Notes under the pieces: model-generated
What the model was told of the DNA's origin: nothing
Databases searched by the model: none
The model's input: the letters and a program-made list of their open reading frames with translations, nothing else
Translations under genes and position numbers: made by a program
Assembly: GCA_937946835.1 (NCBI GenBank)
Contig: CALFAV010000021.1
Location: 1 to 47,349, forward strand
DNA: 47,349 nucleotides
Direction: 5' to 3'
Source of the DNA: an uncultured Verrucomicrobiae bacterium
GTDB lineage: Bacteria > Verrucomicrobiota > Verrucomicrobiia > Limisphaerales > J093
Part shown: in pieces, positions 1 through 7,242 of the stretch
Position numbering within the stretch: position 1 is the first letter of the stretch
How the letters are laid out: every line of letters starts with the position of its first letter

Positions 1-162
1 GACGCCTTCAACCCGGATTTGGCGGGGTCGCTGAACAACCTGGCGGCCTTGTTGAGCAAGGTGGGTCGGCGGGCGGAGGCGCTGGGGCCGGCGCAGGAGG
101 CGGTGGAGTTGCGGCGGGCACTGGCGCGGGCCAATCCCGACGCCTTCAACCCGGATTTGGCG
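1..162 (+). repeat. TPR-encoding tandem repeat, 138-bp period
   Basis: The segment encoding DAFNPDLA at 1-24 is repeated base for base at 139-162. This is the edge of an in-frame tandem array inside the TPR gene. Arrays this similar at DNA level usually expand and contract by recombination. Confidence 0.6.
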
Positions 163-414
163 ATGGCGCTGGTGGCGTTGGGATCGGTGCTGGCAGGTGA
201 CGAGCGCGGTCCCCAAGCGCGGGCCTGCTTCGCCGAAGGGATTCAGTTGCTGACCCCGTATTTCCTCGCCCTGCCCGAGGCGCACCAGCCGTTGATGGCG
301 TCGTTGGTGGAGGCGTATCAGCTCCTCAGCAAAGCGCTGGGCGAAGCGCCAGACGCCGCCCTGCTGGAGCCGGTGCAAAAAGTCCTGCAACAGCTCCGCC
401 GCCGCCGGCGATGA
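1..414 (+). CDS. TPR-repeat protein, C-terminal fragment
   Basis: Open from the first base of the window to a TGA at 412-414, so the start lies upstream. The visible 137 residues hold kinesin-light-chain-type tetratricopeptide repeats (SLNNLAALLSKVGRRAEAL, then EAVELRRALARANPDAFNPDLA), followed by a less regular helical end and a run of arginines. TPRs are protein-protein interaction scaffolds; nothing here shows the partner. The 24 bases at 1-24 recur exactly at 139-162, giving a 138-bp (46-codon) period, so the upstream part is probably a long array of near-identical repeats. The role is unknown: it could be the tail of a sensor, CHAT-type or NTPase protein whose effector domain is off-window. 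Confidence 0.75.
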   Translation, partial: DAFNPDLAGSLNNLAALLSKVGRRAEALGPAQEAVELRRALARANPDAFNPDLAMALVALGSVLAGDERGPQARACFAEGIQLLTPYFLALPEAHQPLMASLVEAYQLLSKALGEAPDAALLEPVQKVLQQLRRRRR

Positions 415-478
415 GCCGGCCGGGGAGGAAAAGCCAGCGCCACGTTAGCGGCGGGCGTCCCGGCGGGCGGTAGATCGG

Positions 479-496
479 GCCGCGACGCAGCGCGGC
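479..496 (-). repeat. REP-like hairpin, type A, locus 1
   Basis: GCCGCG-ACGCAG-CGCGGC forms a perfect 6-bp stem with a 6-nt loop. Its reverse complement matches the hairpins at 22174-22191 and 47125-47142 apart from one or two bases. It is paired with an oppositely oriented hairpin at 529-549. Confidence 0.5.
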
Positions 497-528
497 ACCA
501 CCGGGGAAAAATACCTGTCGTGTCGGCA

Positions 529-549
529 GGGCGCCGCTGCGTCGGCGCC
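529..549 (+). repeat. REP-like hairpin, type B, locus 1
   Basis: GGCGCCGCTGCGTCGGCGCC (530-549, plus one preceding G) folds into a 7-bp stem. The same 21 bases occur in reverse complement at 22253-22273, and an 18/21 match lies at 47081-47101. Confidence 0.5.
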
Positions 550-726
550 GCGGGGCCGGGCGTCCCGGCGGGCGGTCGTCGCGCCGATTGCCCATCTGCC
601 GCCTGCTTGCCGCGCTTCGCTTGGCGCCGGCAGGTATCGCCGGCGGGCCGCCGGCCGCTCGAGTGGCCCGAGTGGAACCACCAAGACCACCAAGGGCACA
701 AAGGAAACAGTGGGGGAGGGATTCCC

Positions 727-760
727 AAACGTGGCTGAGGTTGCCACGTTTCAACGTGGC
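727..760. repeat. AACGTGGC inverted/direct repeat cluster
   Basis: AAACGTGGC (727-735), GCCACGTTT (743-751) and CAACGTGGC (752-760) alternate. The first two form a 9-bp stem with a 7-nt loop, and the last two could form a competing stem. A further GCCACGTT is at 439-446. The function is unknown; a terminator, a binding site or a mobile palindrome are all possible. Confidence 0.45.
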
Positions 761-878
761 GGTCGCGGGTGGTTACGTCGGGGGGGAAGGTTGAACCCCT
801 GCCGGCACAAAGCGCTTCGTGGGCTTGGTGGGCTTGGAGGTTGGCCCACCTGGCCGGGCGGCAAGATGCCGCCCTCCA

Positions 879-899
879 CGGCAACCAGGATGGTTGCCG
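879..899 (-). terminator. Possible hairpin downstream of trmL
   Basis: CGGCAACCA / TGGTTGCCG is a 9-bp perfect stem with a 3-nt loop, ending 14 nt past the trmL stop on the minus strand. There is no T-tract, so this is a weak terminator candidate or only a 3-prime stabilising hairpin. Confidence 0.35.
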
Positions 900-912
900 C
901 TACGACGCCGGC

Positions 913-1377
913 TCAGACCTCGGCCGGGAAGCCGAGTTGGCGCAGCGCCTCGTAGAGCACCAGCGCCACGCAGTTGGACAGGTTCAACGAGCGGGCGGCG
1001 GGGTTGAACATGGGCACCCGCAGCCAGCGCTCCCGGTGCTCTTCCAGCAACGCCGGCGGCAGTCCGGCGGTTTCGCGACCGAACACCAGGTAATCTCCGG
1101 CCGCAAAGGCGGCCTCGGTGTAGCGCCGCGGCCCGCCCGATTCGATGAACCACAGCCGGGTTCCGGCCGGCAGGGCGCGGGCAAAGGCCGTCCACCGCGG
1201 CCAGCGCCGCCAGCGCACGTGTTGCCAGTAGTCCATGCCCGCGCGGCGCAGTTGGGCATCGTCCAACCGGAACCCCAGCGGCTCGATCAGATGCAGCTCG
1301 GTGTTGGTGGCCGCGCACAGGCGGGCGATGTTGCCCGTGTTGGGGGCGATCTCGGGTTCGACCAGGACCACGTGCAT
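913..1377 (-). CDS. trmL: tRNA (cytidine(34)-2'-O)-methyltransferase TrmL
   Basis: SpoU-class (SPOUT) methyltransferase of 154 residues, close to the roughly 157 of E. coli TrmL. It methylates the wobble-base ribose of tRNA-Leu isoacceptors using AdoMet. The three SPOUT motifs are visible: EPEIAPNTGNIARL (residues 7-20), LVFGRETAGLP (97-107) and LNLSNCVALVLYEAL (131-145), which form the trefoil knot. I placed the start at the ATG giving MHVVLVEPEIAPNTGN; the frame stays open upstream but that extension is low-complexity and unlike the family. It is the last gene of the minus-strand block, 180 nt after the TOPRIM-like gene, with no visible Shine-Dalgarno sequence. Confidence 0.9.
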   Translation of the reverse strand: MHVVLVEPEIAPNTGNIARLCAATNTELHLIEPLGFRLDDAQLRRAGMDYWQHVRWRRWPRWTAFARALPAGTRLWFIESGGPRRYTEAAFAAGDYLVFGRETAGLPPALLEEHRERWLRVPMFNPAARSLNLSNCVALVLYEALRQLGFPAEV

Positions 1378-1557
1378 GGCCGGCGTTGGTTTTTCGCGCG
1401 CGGCTTGCCGCGCCGGGGGCAGCGTTTTCCGGGGCAGACCCTCGCCACCTGTTCCGGCCGGGTGGACCGACGCCCCGCGGCGAACGCCTGTCCCGGTCGT
1501 TGTCACGCCATCCAAACCGGATCCACCCGCCGGCCGGATGGGCTTGGGATGGATTGG

Positions 1558-2178
1558 TCAATCATCACGATCATCGCATTGCGGCGGGAACCAGCCGGAG
1601 AGCAATTGCCTCAGGCGCAGGAAAGCCGGATCGGTGCATCGCACAAAGCTTACGTTTTTGGCCAGTGCCGCGTATAAGGCCGAAGACCACGGCACGCGTG
1701 ACCGGCGGAGCGTTCTGGCCATGAGTTCCTTTGGGTGATCGGGTTTCACGCGTCCCGGTGCGGTTGCTTTCGCGCGCAATTCCCGGAGTGCCGCGGCCTT
1801 CAGTCCAAGCACCTGCGCCACATGGGGCGAATCTGACCAAACCCAAATCTCCAGTTCCGGGTCCAGGACGATCACGCCCGAACGGCCCAGCCAGCCACGG
1901 GCGTCAAGCTGCTCTTGGACCCGACGCGCCAGTTCGTCGGCTGGGGTCTCTTCCTGACCGCAGCCCTCGCGATCGAACGCCACCAGGGCCCGCTCGTACT
2001 GGTCGCTCAGGACCGAAAGAAAGTTGCCGGCTTCCAGCAACACTCCCGGATCATGTCGCGGGTGGCGAAAAACATCCACCGCGATGGCCCGAATCCCCAG
2101 GGCTTGGTGACGTTGAAGGAGGTGCCGCAGGGCGGCCTCCATTTTCTTGTCGGCGACCAGAACGACGAGGTCTTTCAT
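1558..2178 (-). CDS. TOPRIM-like partner protein of an AAA ATPase (candidate defence effector)
   Basis: A 206-residue protein whose ATG overlaps the stop of the upstream ATPase gene by 4 bases (ATGA, 2175-2178), so the two are translationally coupled. The fold pattern looks TOPRIM-like: strand 1 MKDLVVLVADKKMEAAL (1-17), an acidic DREG loop after a hydrophobic strand (ALVAFDREG, 64-72), and LDPELEIWVWSDSPHV (105-120), which resembles the acidic PxxExWxxaD segment of DUF4276-type proteins. Small TOPRIM-like proteins paired with AAA_21 ATPases occur in anti-phage modules; from memory this pair resembles the MAD3/MAD4 components of the methylation-associated defence system. The usual first TOPRIM glutamate is not obvious. 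Enzyme activity (nuclease or other) is inference. Confidence 0.6.
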   Translation of the reverse strand: MKDLVVLVADKKMEAALRHLLQRHQALGIRAIAVDVFRHPRHDPGVLLEAGNFLSVLSDQYERALVAFDREGCGQEETPADELARRVQEQLDARGWLGRSGVIVLDPELEIWVWSDSPHVAQVLGLKAAALRELRAKATAPGRVKPDHPKELMARTLRRSRVPWSSALYAALAKNVSFVRCTDPAFLRLRQLLSGWFPPQCDDRDD

Positions 2179-3440
2179 CCCAAAACCCCTGCCGCATAAA
2201 GGGTGTCCAGGCTCACCTGCCTTTTCCAGGTCTTCAGCGCGGGGTGATGCTCGCCCTTGACAATCGAAGTCGCCCCGCTGTCTGCAAGCGCGAAGCAGAC
2301 CAGGTCAGAACGGCTGGCCAGGCTCAGAAACAAGGGCGAGTGCGTGGCGCACAACACTTGCCCCTCATAGACGGAGGACAGCGATTGGTACACGGCCTCC
2401 AGCGCTCGGGGATGCACGCCGTTCTCCGGCTCCTCGATCAGATAGACCTGACCCGCTGCCGGCAGATAAGCCAAGAGGGTCAGCGCCAACAGGCGCAACG
2501 TCCCGTCGGACAGCAGCCATGAGGGGACCTCCAATCCGGACGGGTACTTCACCACCAGGTGCGGAAACAGGTCAATTTCGCGCTCGCGCACTTCGACGCC
2601 CTGCAGTTGCGGCAGGACCGTCTGCACGTGCGCCACCCACTGTTGGAATCTGGCAGGTGCCTTCTGTTGGAGACTCCGCACCACCACGGGCAGATTCGAC
2701 CCGTCGGGGCGGAATCCCAGCGGCACATCCGGACGACACGGTTCGCGCATGGCGCGACTGTTCAGGGCCAGCGTCTGCACGCCCTCGGTCAGCACTCGTT
2801 TGGCCCAGTTCGAGATCATGAATCGTTCCTCCTCCGGTACGATCGCCAGCGCGGCCTTTTGTGCGCCCGGCCTCTGGGGAAAGTTCCAATCGGTTGTTTC
2901 GGAGCGGAAATAGGCCCGCCCGCTCTCACCGATGGACACCACCTTGCGCCACCCGGCAGGAAGCCTTTCCCGGCTTTCCACGACGATGCCCGGTGGTGGT
3001 TCAGGCTCGGCGGGAAAGGACGGCAGGTAGGGCTCCGGCTCGGGCCGCGCTTGTTGTGCGCTTTCCGCCGCCGCGATCACGAAGAAATTCTCCACCACCA
3101 GCCGAATTCCCTCCTGTTCGTCCACCCCCACTTTTACCTCGTAGCGACATCGGCCGTAGTTCTTGCCGTTCTTGGACGTCAGGCCGGCCGGCACGCGCAG
3201 TTCAACCGCCAGCTCAAATGCCTTGCCCTGTCGCTTCCAAACCAGTTCCTGCAAGGCCTGCGCCCGACTGCGCACCGCCTGCTCCGGCCCGGACTTCAAC
3301 ATCTCCCCAAGGAAAGCCAGCACGTCCAAGAACGTGCTCTTCCCGCTGGCGTTCGGACCCACCAGTACGTGGAAGCTGCTCAGGGGCACATCCACGTAAC
3401 GCAAACAGCGATAATTCAGGGCTTGGACACGCGAGATCAT
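2175..3440 (-). CDS. AAA family ATPase (AAA_21/OLD-like), candidate defence sensor
   Basis: A 421-residue SMC/ABC-like ATPase. Walker A is GPNASGKST (28-36), followed by a long middle insertion (about 100-290) that is partly proline-rich. An ABC-signature-like LSDGT lies at 310-314, Walker B YLIEEPE at 333-339, and a switch histidine in THSP at 366-369. This order is typical of AAA_21/AAA_15 ATPases that accompany effector proteins in OLD-, RloA-, PARIS- and MADS-type systems. No transmembrane segment is visible. The downstream TOPRIM-like gene overlaps it by 4 bp, implying a two-protein complex. The pair sits between truA (96 nt upstream) and trmL, interrupting an otherwise housekeeping strand. 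Its GC content looks like that of its neighbours. Confidence 0.8.
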   Translation of the reverse strand: MISRVQALNYRCLRYVDVPLSSFHVLVGPNASGKSTFLDVLAFLGEMLKSGPEQAVRSRAQALQELVWKRQGKAFELAVELRVPAGLTSKNGKNYGRCRYEVKVGVDEQEGIRLVVENFFVIAAAESAQQARPEPEPYLPSFPAEPEPPPGIVVESRERLPAGWRKVVSIGESGRAYFRSETTDWNFPQRPGAQKAALAIVPEEERFMISNWAKRVLTEGVQTLALNSRAMREPCRPDVPLGFRPDGSNLPVVVRSLQQKAPARFQQWVAHVQTVLPQLQGVEVREREIDLFPHLVVKYPSGLEVPSWLLSDGTLRLLALTLLAYLPAAGQVYLIEEPENGVHPRALEAVYQSLSSVYEGQVLCATHSPLFLSLASRSDLVCFALADSGATSIVKGEHHPALKTWKRQVSLDTLYAAGVLG

Positions 3441-3536
3441 GGTCAGGCATTCTCCCGGAACTTCTCTTCCGGCCCCATTCCGGCCCGGGGTGTTGTAACG
3501 TCCGCCAGCCCCCGGTTCTTTGGGTCTGGCGCGAAC

Positions 3537-4430
3537 TCACTGACTGTTGCCCACCTCATCTGAACTTGCAACAGGCGTGTCCTGCCCACTGTGACCGCGC
3601 ACGGGCCGGCGGTCATCGGGCTTGCCCCCCGGTTTGTCAATCCGTCGGCGGAGCGGCGGCATTTTACAGCGTTTGCCCGCGTAAAGCACCTTCCACAAGA
3701 CCAGACCGTGGGCGGGGGCGGTCATGCCGGCCCGGCGACGGTCGCCCCCGGCCAGCATCCGGGCCATCGCGTCGGGCGGGAATTTGCCCAGACCCACCTG
3801 GACCAGCGTGCCGACGATGCCGCGGCACATCTTGTAGAGGAAACCGTCGCCCTCGAGGACAAAGGTCAGCAGCGGTCCGCGCCGGTGAATCTCGCAACGC
3901 CGCAGCGTGCGCACGGTTGAGACGCGGGGGTAACCCGGGTTGGCGGTGAAGGCGCGGAAGTCGTGCCGGCCGCAACAGGCGCGGGCGGCGGCGCGCATGG
4001 CCGCCAGGTTCAGCTTGCGCGGGACGTGCCAGGCCTGGTGGCGCAGCAGCGGGTTCATGGCCGGGTGGTTCCAGACGAAATAGCGGTACTGCTTGCCGGT
4101 GGCGTCGAAGCGGGCGTGGAAGTCCGGCCGGGCGCGGCTGGCAGCCAGCACGCGGATGTCCGCCGGCAGGTGGGCATTGAGGGCGAGCACCAGTTTGCGC
4201 GGGGGCCACTTGAGTTCGGCGCGGGGCACCTCGAAGTGAGCCACCAGACCCAGGGCATGCACGCCCGTGTCGGTGCGGCTGGAACTGTGCAGGCGCGGCC
4301 GGGAGGGAAACAATTTGGCCAGCGCGGCCTCGACCTTTTCCTGCACGCCGGTGCCGATTTTCTGGACCTGCCAGCCGGCGTAGGCCGTGCCGTCGTAAGC
4401 GATGACCAGCTTGAGCTTTTGCGCCGACAT
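3537..4430 (-). CDS. truA: tRNA pseudouridine(38-40) synthase TruA
   Basis: Converts uridines 38-40 of the tRNA anticodon stem to pseudouridine. Family hallmarks: AYDGTAYAGWQ (11-21), the catalytic aspartate D54 in SRTDTGVHA, an NxHLPxDIRV segment (NAHLPADIRV), FDATGKQYRYFVW, and FLYKMCRGIVGTLVQVGLGK near the end of the catalytic fold. The protein has 297 residues, with a polar, basic C-terminal extension of about 40 residues beyond the usual end. It follows ruvX by 12 nt and hemL before that, so the three are probably one minus-strand transcript. Confidence 0.95.
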   Translation of the reverse strand: MSAQKLKLVIAYDGTAYAGWQVQKIGTGVQEKVEAALAKLFPSRPRLHSSSRTDTGVHALGLVAHFEVPRAELKWPPRKLVLALNAHLPADIRVLAASRARPDFHARFDATGKQYRYFVWNHPAMNPLLRHQAWHVPRKLNLAAMRAAARACCGRHDFRAFTANPGYPRVSTVRTLRRCEIHRRGPLLTFVLEGDGFLYKMCRGIVGTLVQVGLGKFPPDAMARMLAGGDRRRAGMTAPAHGLVLWKVLYAGKRCKMPPLRRRIDKPGGKPDDRRPVRGHSGQDTPVASSDEVGNSQ

Positions 4431-4442
4431 GGGGCGCGCGAG

Positions 4443-4859
4443 TCAGGCCCCGGACCGCGAGTCCAGGTAGGACTGGAGCAGGATGGCGGCGGCCATTTGG
4501 TCCACCTTTTGGCGGCGTTCGCGCCCGCGCACCCCACCCTGGGTCAGATACCGGTGGGCCTGGACGGAGGTCAGGCGCTCGTCCCAGGTCTGGATGGGCA
4601 CGGTGAGGGCCGAGCGCAGCGCGGCGACGAATTCCTGCACCTTGAGCGCAGCCGGGCCGTAGCTGCCGTCCATGTTGCGCGGCAGGCCCACCAGGATCAG
4701 CTCGACCTCCTTTTCACGGATGATCTGGCGGAGGCGCTCCACCAGTTGGGCGAACGGCTCGGCGGGCAGGTAATCGAGCGGCGTGGCCAGCATCTTCAGC
4801 TCGTCACTGAGAGCAACGCCGATGCGGACGGTGCCGTGGTCCAGGGCCAGGATGCGCAT
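4443..4859 (-). CDS. ruvX: Holliday junction resolvase-like protein RuvX (YqgF family)
   Basis: A 138-residue RNase H-fold protein, the same length as E. coli YqgF. YqgF-family proteins are implicated in 16S rRNA 5-prime maturation and were predicted Holliday-junction resolvases. Motifs: MRILALDHGTVRIGVALSD (first acidic residue D7), LILVGLPRNMDGSYGP, TWDERLTS, and the C-terminal KVDQMAAAILLQSYLD, which together supply the catalytic acidic residues. The start is the ATG 4 nt after the hemL stop; the open frame continuing upstream lies inside hemL and has no domain. It is tightly packed between hemL and truA (12-nt gap). Confidence 0.92.
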   Translation of the reverse strand: MRILALDHGTVRIGVALSDELKMLATPLDYLPAEPFAQLVERLRQIIREKEVELILVGLPRNMDGSYGPAALKVQEFVAALRSALTVPIQTWDERLTSVQAHRYLTQGGVRGRERRQKVDQMAAAILLQSYLDSRSGA

Positions 4860-4863
4860 GGGG

Positions 4864-6147
4864 TCAGAGGGTCTTGAACACTTCGGCCGCGGCACGCACG
4901 GTGCGCTCGATGTCCGCGGGCGTATGCGCGGTGCTGAGGAAGCCGGCCTCGAACTGGGAGGGCGCCAGGTAAATGCCGCGTTCCAACATGCCGTGGAAGA
5001 AGCGGGCAAACTTCGCGCGGTCCGCGCGCAGAGCATCGGCCAGATTCCACACCGGCGCGTCGGTGAAGTAGGTGCAAAACATTGAACCCAGGCGCTGGAA
5101 GCGCACGGCCACGCCGGCGGTGCGGGCGGCTTCGGTCAGGCCGGCCTCGAGCTGCCGGCCCAGCGACTCGAGGTACTCGTAGGCCCGCCCGTTTTCCAGG
5201 GCCTCGAGCGCGGCCAGGCCGGCGGCCATGGCCAGCGGATTGCCGCTGAGGGTGCCGGCCTGGTACACCGGGCCCACCGGCGCCAGGTGGTCCATGATGT
5301 CCGCCCGCCCGCCGAACGCGCCCACCGGCAGGCCGCCGCCGATGATCTTGCCGAAGGTCGAAAGATCAGGCGTCAGGCCGTACAAGCCCTGCGCGCCGGC
5401 CAGCCCCAGCCGGAAGCCGGTCATCACCTCGTCGGCGATGAGCACGGTGCCGTGCTCGGTGCAGAGTTGGCGGAGCAATTCCAGGAACCCCGGTCGCGGC
5501 AGATACAGGCCGGCGTTGGCGGGCACCAGTTCAAGGATCACCGCCGCCAGCTCCCGACCGTGCGCGGCGAAGACCGCCCGCAGGGCCTCCGGGTCGTTGA
5601 ACGGCAGCACCAGCGTGTGCCGGGCAAAATCTGCCGGCACCCCCGCGCTGTCCGGGTGACCAAAGGTCAGCGCGCCCGAGCCGGCCTTGACCAGGAGCGA
5701 GTCGCCGTGGCCGTGGTAGCAGCCGTCGAACTTGAGGATGGTGTCGCGCCCGGTGAAGCCGCGGGCCAGCCGAATGGCAGCCATGCACGCCTCGGTGCCG
5801 GAGTTGCAGAGCCGGACCTTTTGCACGCTGGGCACCTGGGTACAAAGGCGGCGGGCCAGCTCGACCTCCAACGGGTTGGGGATGCCGAAGCTGGTGCCGC
5901 GTTCGGCCGCGGCCTTCACGGCGGCAATGGTGCCGGGATGGGCGTGCCCCAGAATCGCCGGTCCCCAGGTGCCGACGTAGTCGAGCAGTTCTTCGCCATC
6001 CACGGTCCAGACGCGCGCCCCGGCCGCGCGGTCCACGAAGAACGGCTGGCCGCCTACGGCGCGAAAGGCCCGTACGGGCGAGTTCACCCCGCCGGGCAGG
6101 TACTTCAGGGCTTCGGCGAACAGGGCGTCGGAGCGGGCGCGGTTCAT
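4864..6147 (-). CDS. hemL: Glutamate-1-semialdehyde 2,1-aminomutase HemL
   Basis: PLP enzyme of the C5 tetrapyrrole pathway, converting glutamate-1-semialdehyde to 5-aminolevulinate in the cytoplasm. It has 427 residues and is full length. Diagnostic segments: YLPGGVNSPVRAF near the start, LCNSGTEACMAAIRLAR (113-129), FDGCYHGHGDSLLVKAGSG (140-158), LIADEVMTGFR (236-246) and DLSTFGKIIGGGLPVGAFGG with the PLP lysine K267. The start is the ATG at 6145-6147; a TTG four codons upstream is also possible. First gene of the hemL-ruvX-truA cluster. No Shine-Dalgarno sequence is seen. Confidence 0.96.
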   Translation of the reverse strand: MNRARSDALFAEALKYLPGGVNSPVRAFRAVGGQPFFVDRAAGARVWTVDGEELLDYVGTWGPAILGHAHPGTIAAVKAAAERGTSFGIPNPLEVELARRLCTQVPSVQKVRLCNSGTEACMAAIRLARGFTGRDTILKFDGCYHGHGDSLLVKAGSGALTFGHPDSAGVPADFARHTLVLPFNDPEALRAVFAAHGRELAAVILELVPANAGLYLPRPGFLELLRQLCTEHGTVLIADEVMTGFRLGLAGAQGLYGLTPDLSTFGKIIGGGLPVGAFGGRADIMDHLAPVGPVYQAGTLSGNPLAMAAGLAALEALENGRAYEYLESLGRQLEAGLTEAARTAGVAVRFQRLGSMFCTYFTDAPVWNLADALRADRAKFARFFHGMLERGIYLAPSQFEAGFLSTAHTPADIERTVRAAAEVFKTL

Positions 6148-6198
6148 GGTCGGCAACAACGAAAACTTGGGTGTCGGCCGGTCCGGGTTGAGGGCGGG

Positions 6199-6777
6199 TC
6201 AGGAAGCGGTTTGCGGCCAGGCCAGCGTGAAACCCGCCAACAGCTTGGAGCGGGCGGTCTGACCGGCGGCGGCCTTCGAGTGCAGGCGGTAGGCGCCCTT
6301 GACCAGCGCGAAGACCTCGATGGAGCGGTTGTCCGGGTCCACCAGCCAGTACTCCTTGACGCCGTACTGCTCGTAGAGCGCCTTTTTCTCGATACGGTCC
6401 CGCCGCCAGGACAACTCGGAAACCACCTCCAGCGTCAGGTCCGGCACGCCGCGGATGCAGTCGCGCACGATGCCGAGGTTTTCGCGGGCGATGAACACCA
6501 AATCCTGTTGCACGACCCGTCGCTCGGACAGGACCACGTCCAGGGGGGTGAGGAACACTTTACCCAGCCCGTGACGGGTCACGAAGTCGTGAAACGCGCG
6601 GGCGAAGTGAAAAATCACGTCCTGGTGACCGGGGCTGGGCGAAGGGGCCATAACGAGTTCTCCGTTCCAAAACTCGATCGGCTGGTTGGTTTCCGGCCAC
6701 TCCGCCCGCAACTCGGAGTAGGTCCAGAGCCGCGGCGGTCGGGGACGGCCGGGACGTGTGAGAGAGGCGGTCGCCAT
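6199..6777 (-). CDS. Uma2-family (DUF820) PD-(D/E)XK nuclease-like protein
   Basis: A 192-residue restriction-endonuclease-fold protein of the Uma2 family, common in cyanobacteria, planctomycetes and verrucomicrobia, with no firmly established role. The conserved core is present: FWNGELVMAPSPSPGHQ (36-51), VVQQDLVFI with D92, GVPDLTLEVVSELSWRRDRIEKKALYEQYGVKEYWLVDP (110-148) carrying D113, E117, D127 and K131. The start is the ATG at 6775-6777, supported by AAGGAA at 6788-6793, 10 nt upstream and one of the few clear ribosome-binding sites in the window. It lies 51 nt before hemL. Whether it cuts DNA is unknown. Confidence 0.85.
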   Translation of the reverse strand: MATASLTRPGRPRPPRLWTYSELRAEWPETNQPIEFWNGELVMAPSPSPGHQDVIFHFARAFHDFVTRHGLGKVFLTPLDVVLSERRVVQQDLVFIARENLGIVRDCIRGVPDLTLEVVSELSWRRDRIEKKALYEQYGVKEYWLVDPDNRSIEVFALVKGAYRLHSKAAAGQTARSKLLAGFTLAWPQTAS

Positions 6778-7242
6778 GCGACAATGATTCCTTCCCGGAA
6801 GGGGAAGGCAACCGGATTTGCCGGCGGAAAGAGCACCCCGGGGACCACACAATTCCTCGCCCGACGGCCGGTCTGCCGGGTCGGAGGGCCCAAGCGCGAG
6901 GGCATATCCGCGGCCGGAAAGCTGAAAACGCCCGGCCGCCATCCCCGATGTTGTGATCGGCCGGCGGTCGGTCGGGACGCGGGATCGGGCCTTTGCTTGT
7001 GCGGTTGTTTTCGAGCTACGGGACTCGGAGAGGGTTGCTCCCGCGGGGCCACTCGCAAGTCAGTCACATCCGCGACCGGCGTCCGACCCCATCGTTCTCG
7101 TCTCAACAGAATCTCAGACTCCGGCCAACGAGGCGCTGGTCGGAACTTTGGCGCCGGGGTTAAGGTCTTAGCCCTCAACATGCTCTGAAAAAATATTTTG
7201 ATGCTTGACTTTTAAAGATTTTATGCGAAAAAGCCCCAACCC
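6778..7242. other. Divergent intergenic region
   Basis: 465 bp between the Uma2 gene (minus) and the large secreted protein (plus), with no supported gene. It changes from GC-rich to markedly AT-rich over 7185-7232, just before the plus-strand gene, which is where a promoter is expected. Confidence 0.6.
7198..7226 (+). promoter_or_regulatory. Candidate promoter of the large secreted protein
   Basis: TTGATG (7198-7203), a 17-nt spacer and TTATGC (7221-7226) lie in the only AT-rich stretch of the area, 16 nt before the ATG at 7243. A TTGACT at 7205-7210 has no -10 at proper spacing. Confidence 0.35.

Larger units (their letters stand above)
453..576. repeat. 19-bp direct repeat pair
   Basis: GGGCGTCCCGGCGGGCGGT occurs at 453-471 and again at 558-576, 105 bp apart, bracketing the two hairpins at 479-496 and 529-549. 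The arrangement could mark a small repeat unit or a past insertion; no transposase is nearby. Confidence 0.5.
415..912. other. Convergent intergenic region rich in short repeats
   Basis: No convincing gene. Open frames here have no recognisable domain and are GC-rich shadows. The region sits between the ends of the TPR gene (plus) and trmL (minus). It contains a 19-bp direct repeat (453-471 and 558-576), two hairpins of a family found elsewhere in the window (479-496 and 529-549), four copies of AACGTGGC in both orientations, and a short stem near the trmL stop. Confidence 0.6.

Noticed and set aside
7205..7210. TTGACT as the -35 of the giant-protein promoter
   Set aside because: No acceptable -10 lies 15-19 nt downstream; TTGATG/TTATGC with a 17-nt spacer fits better.
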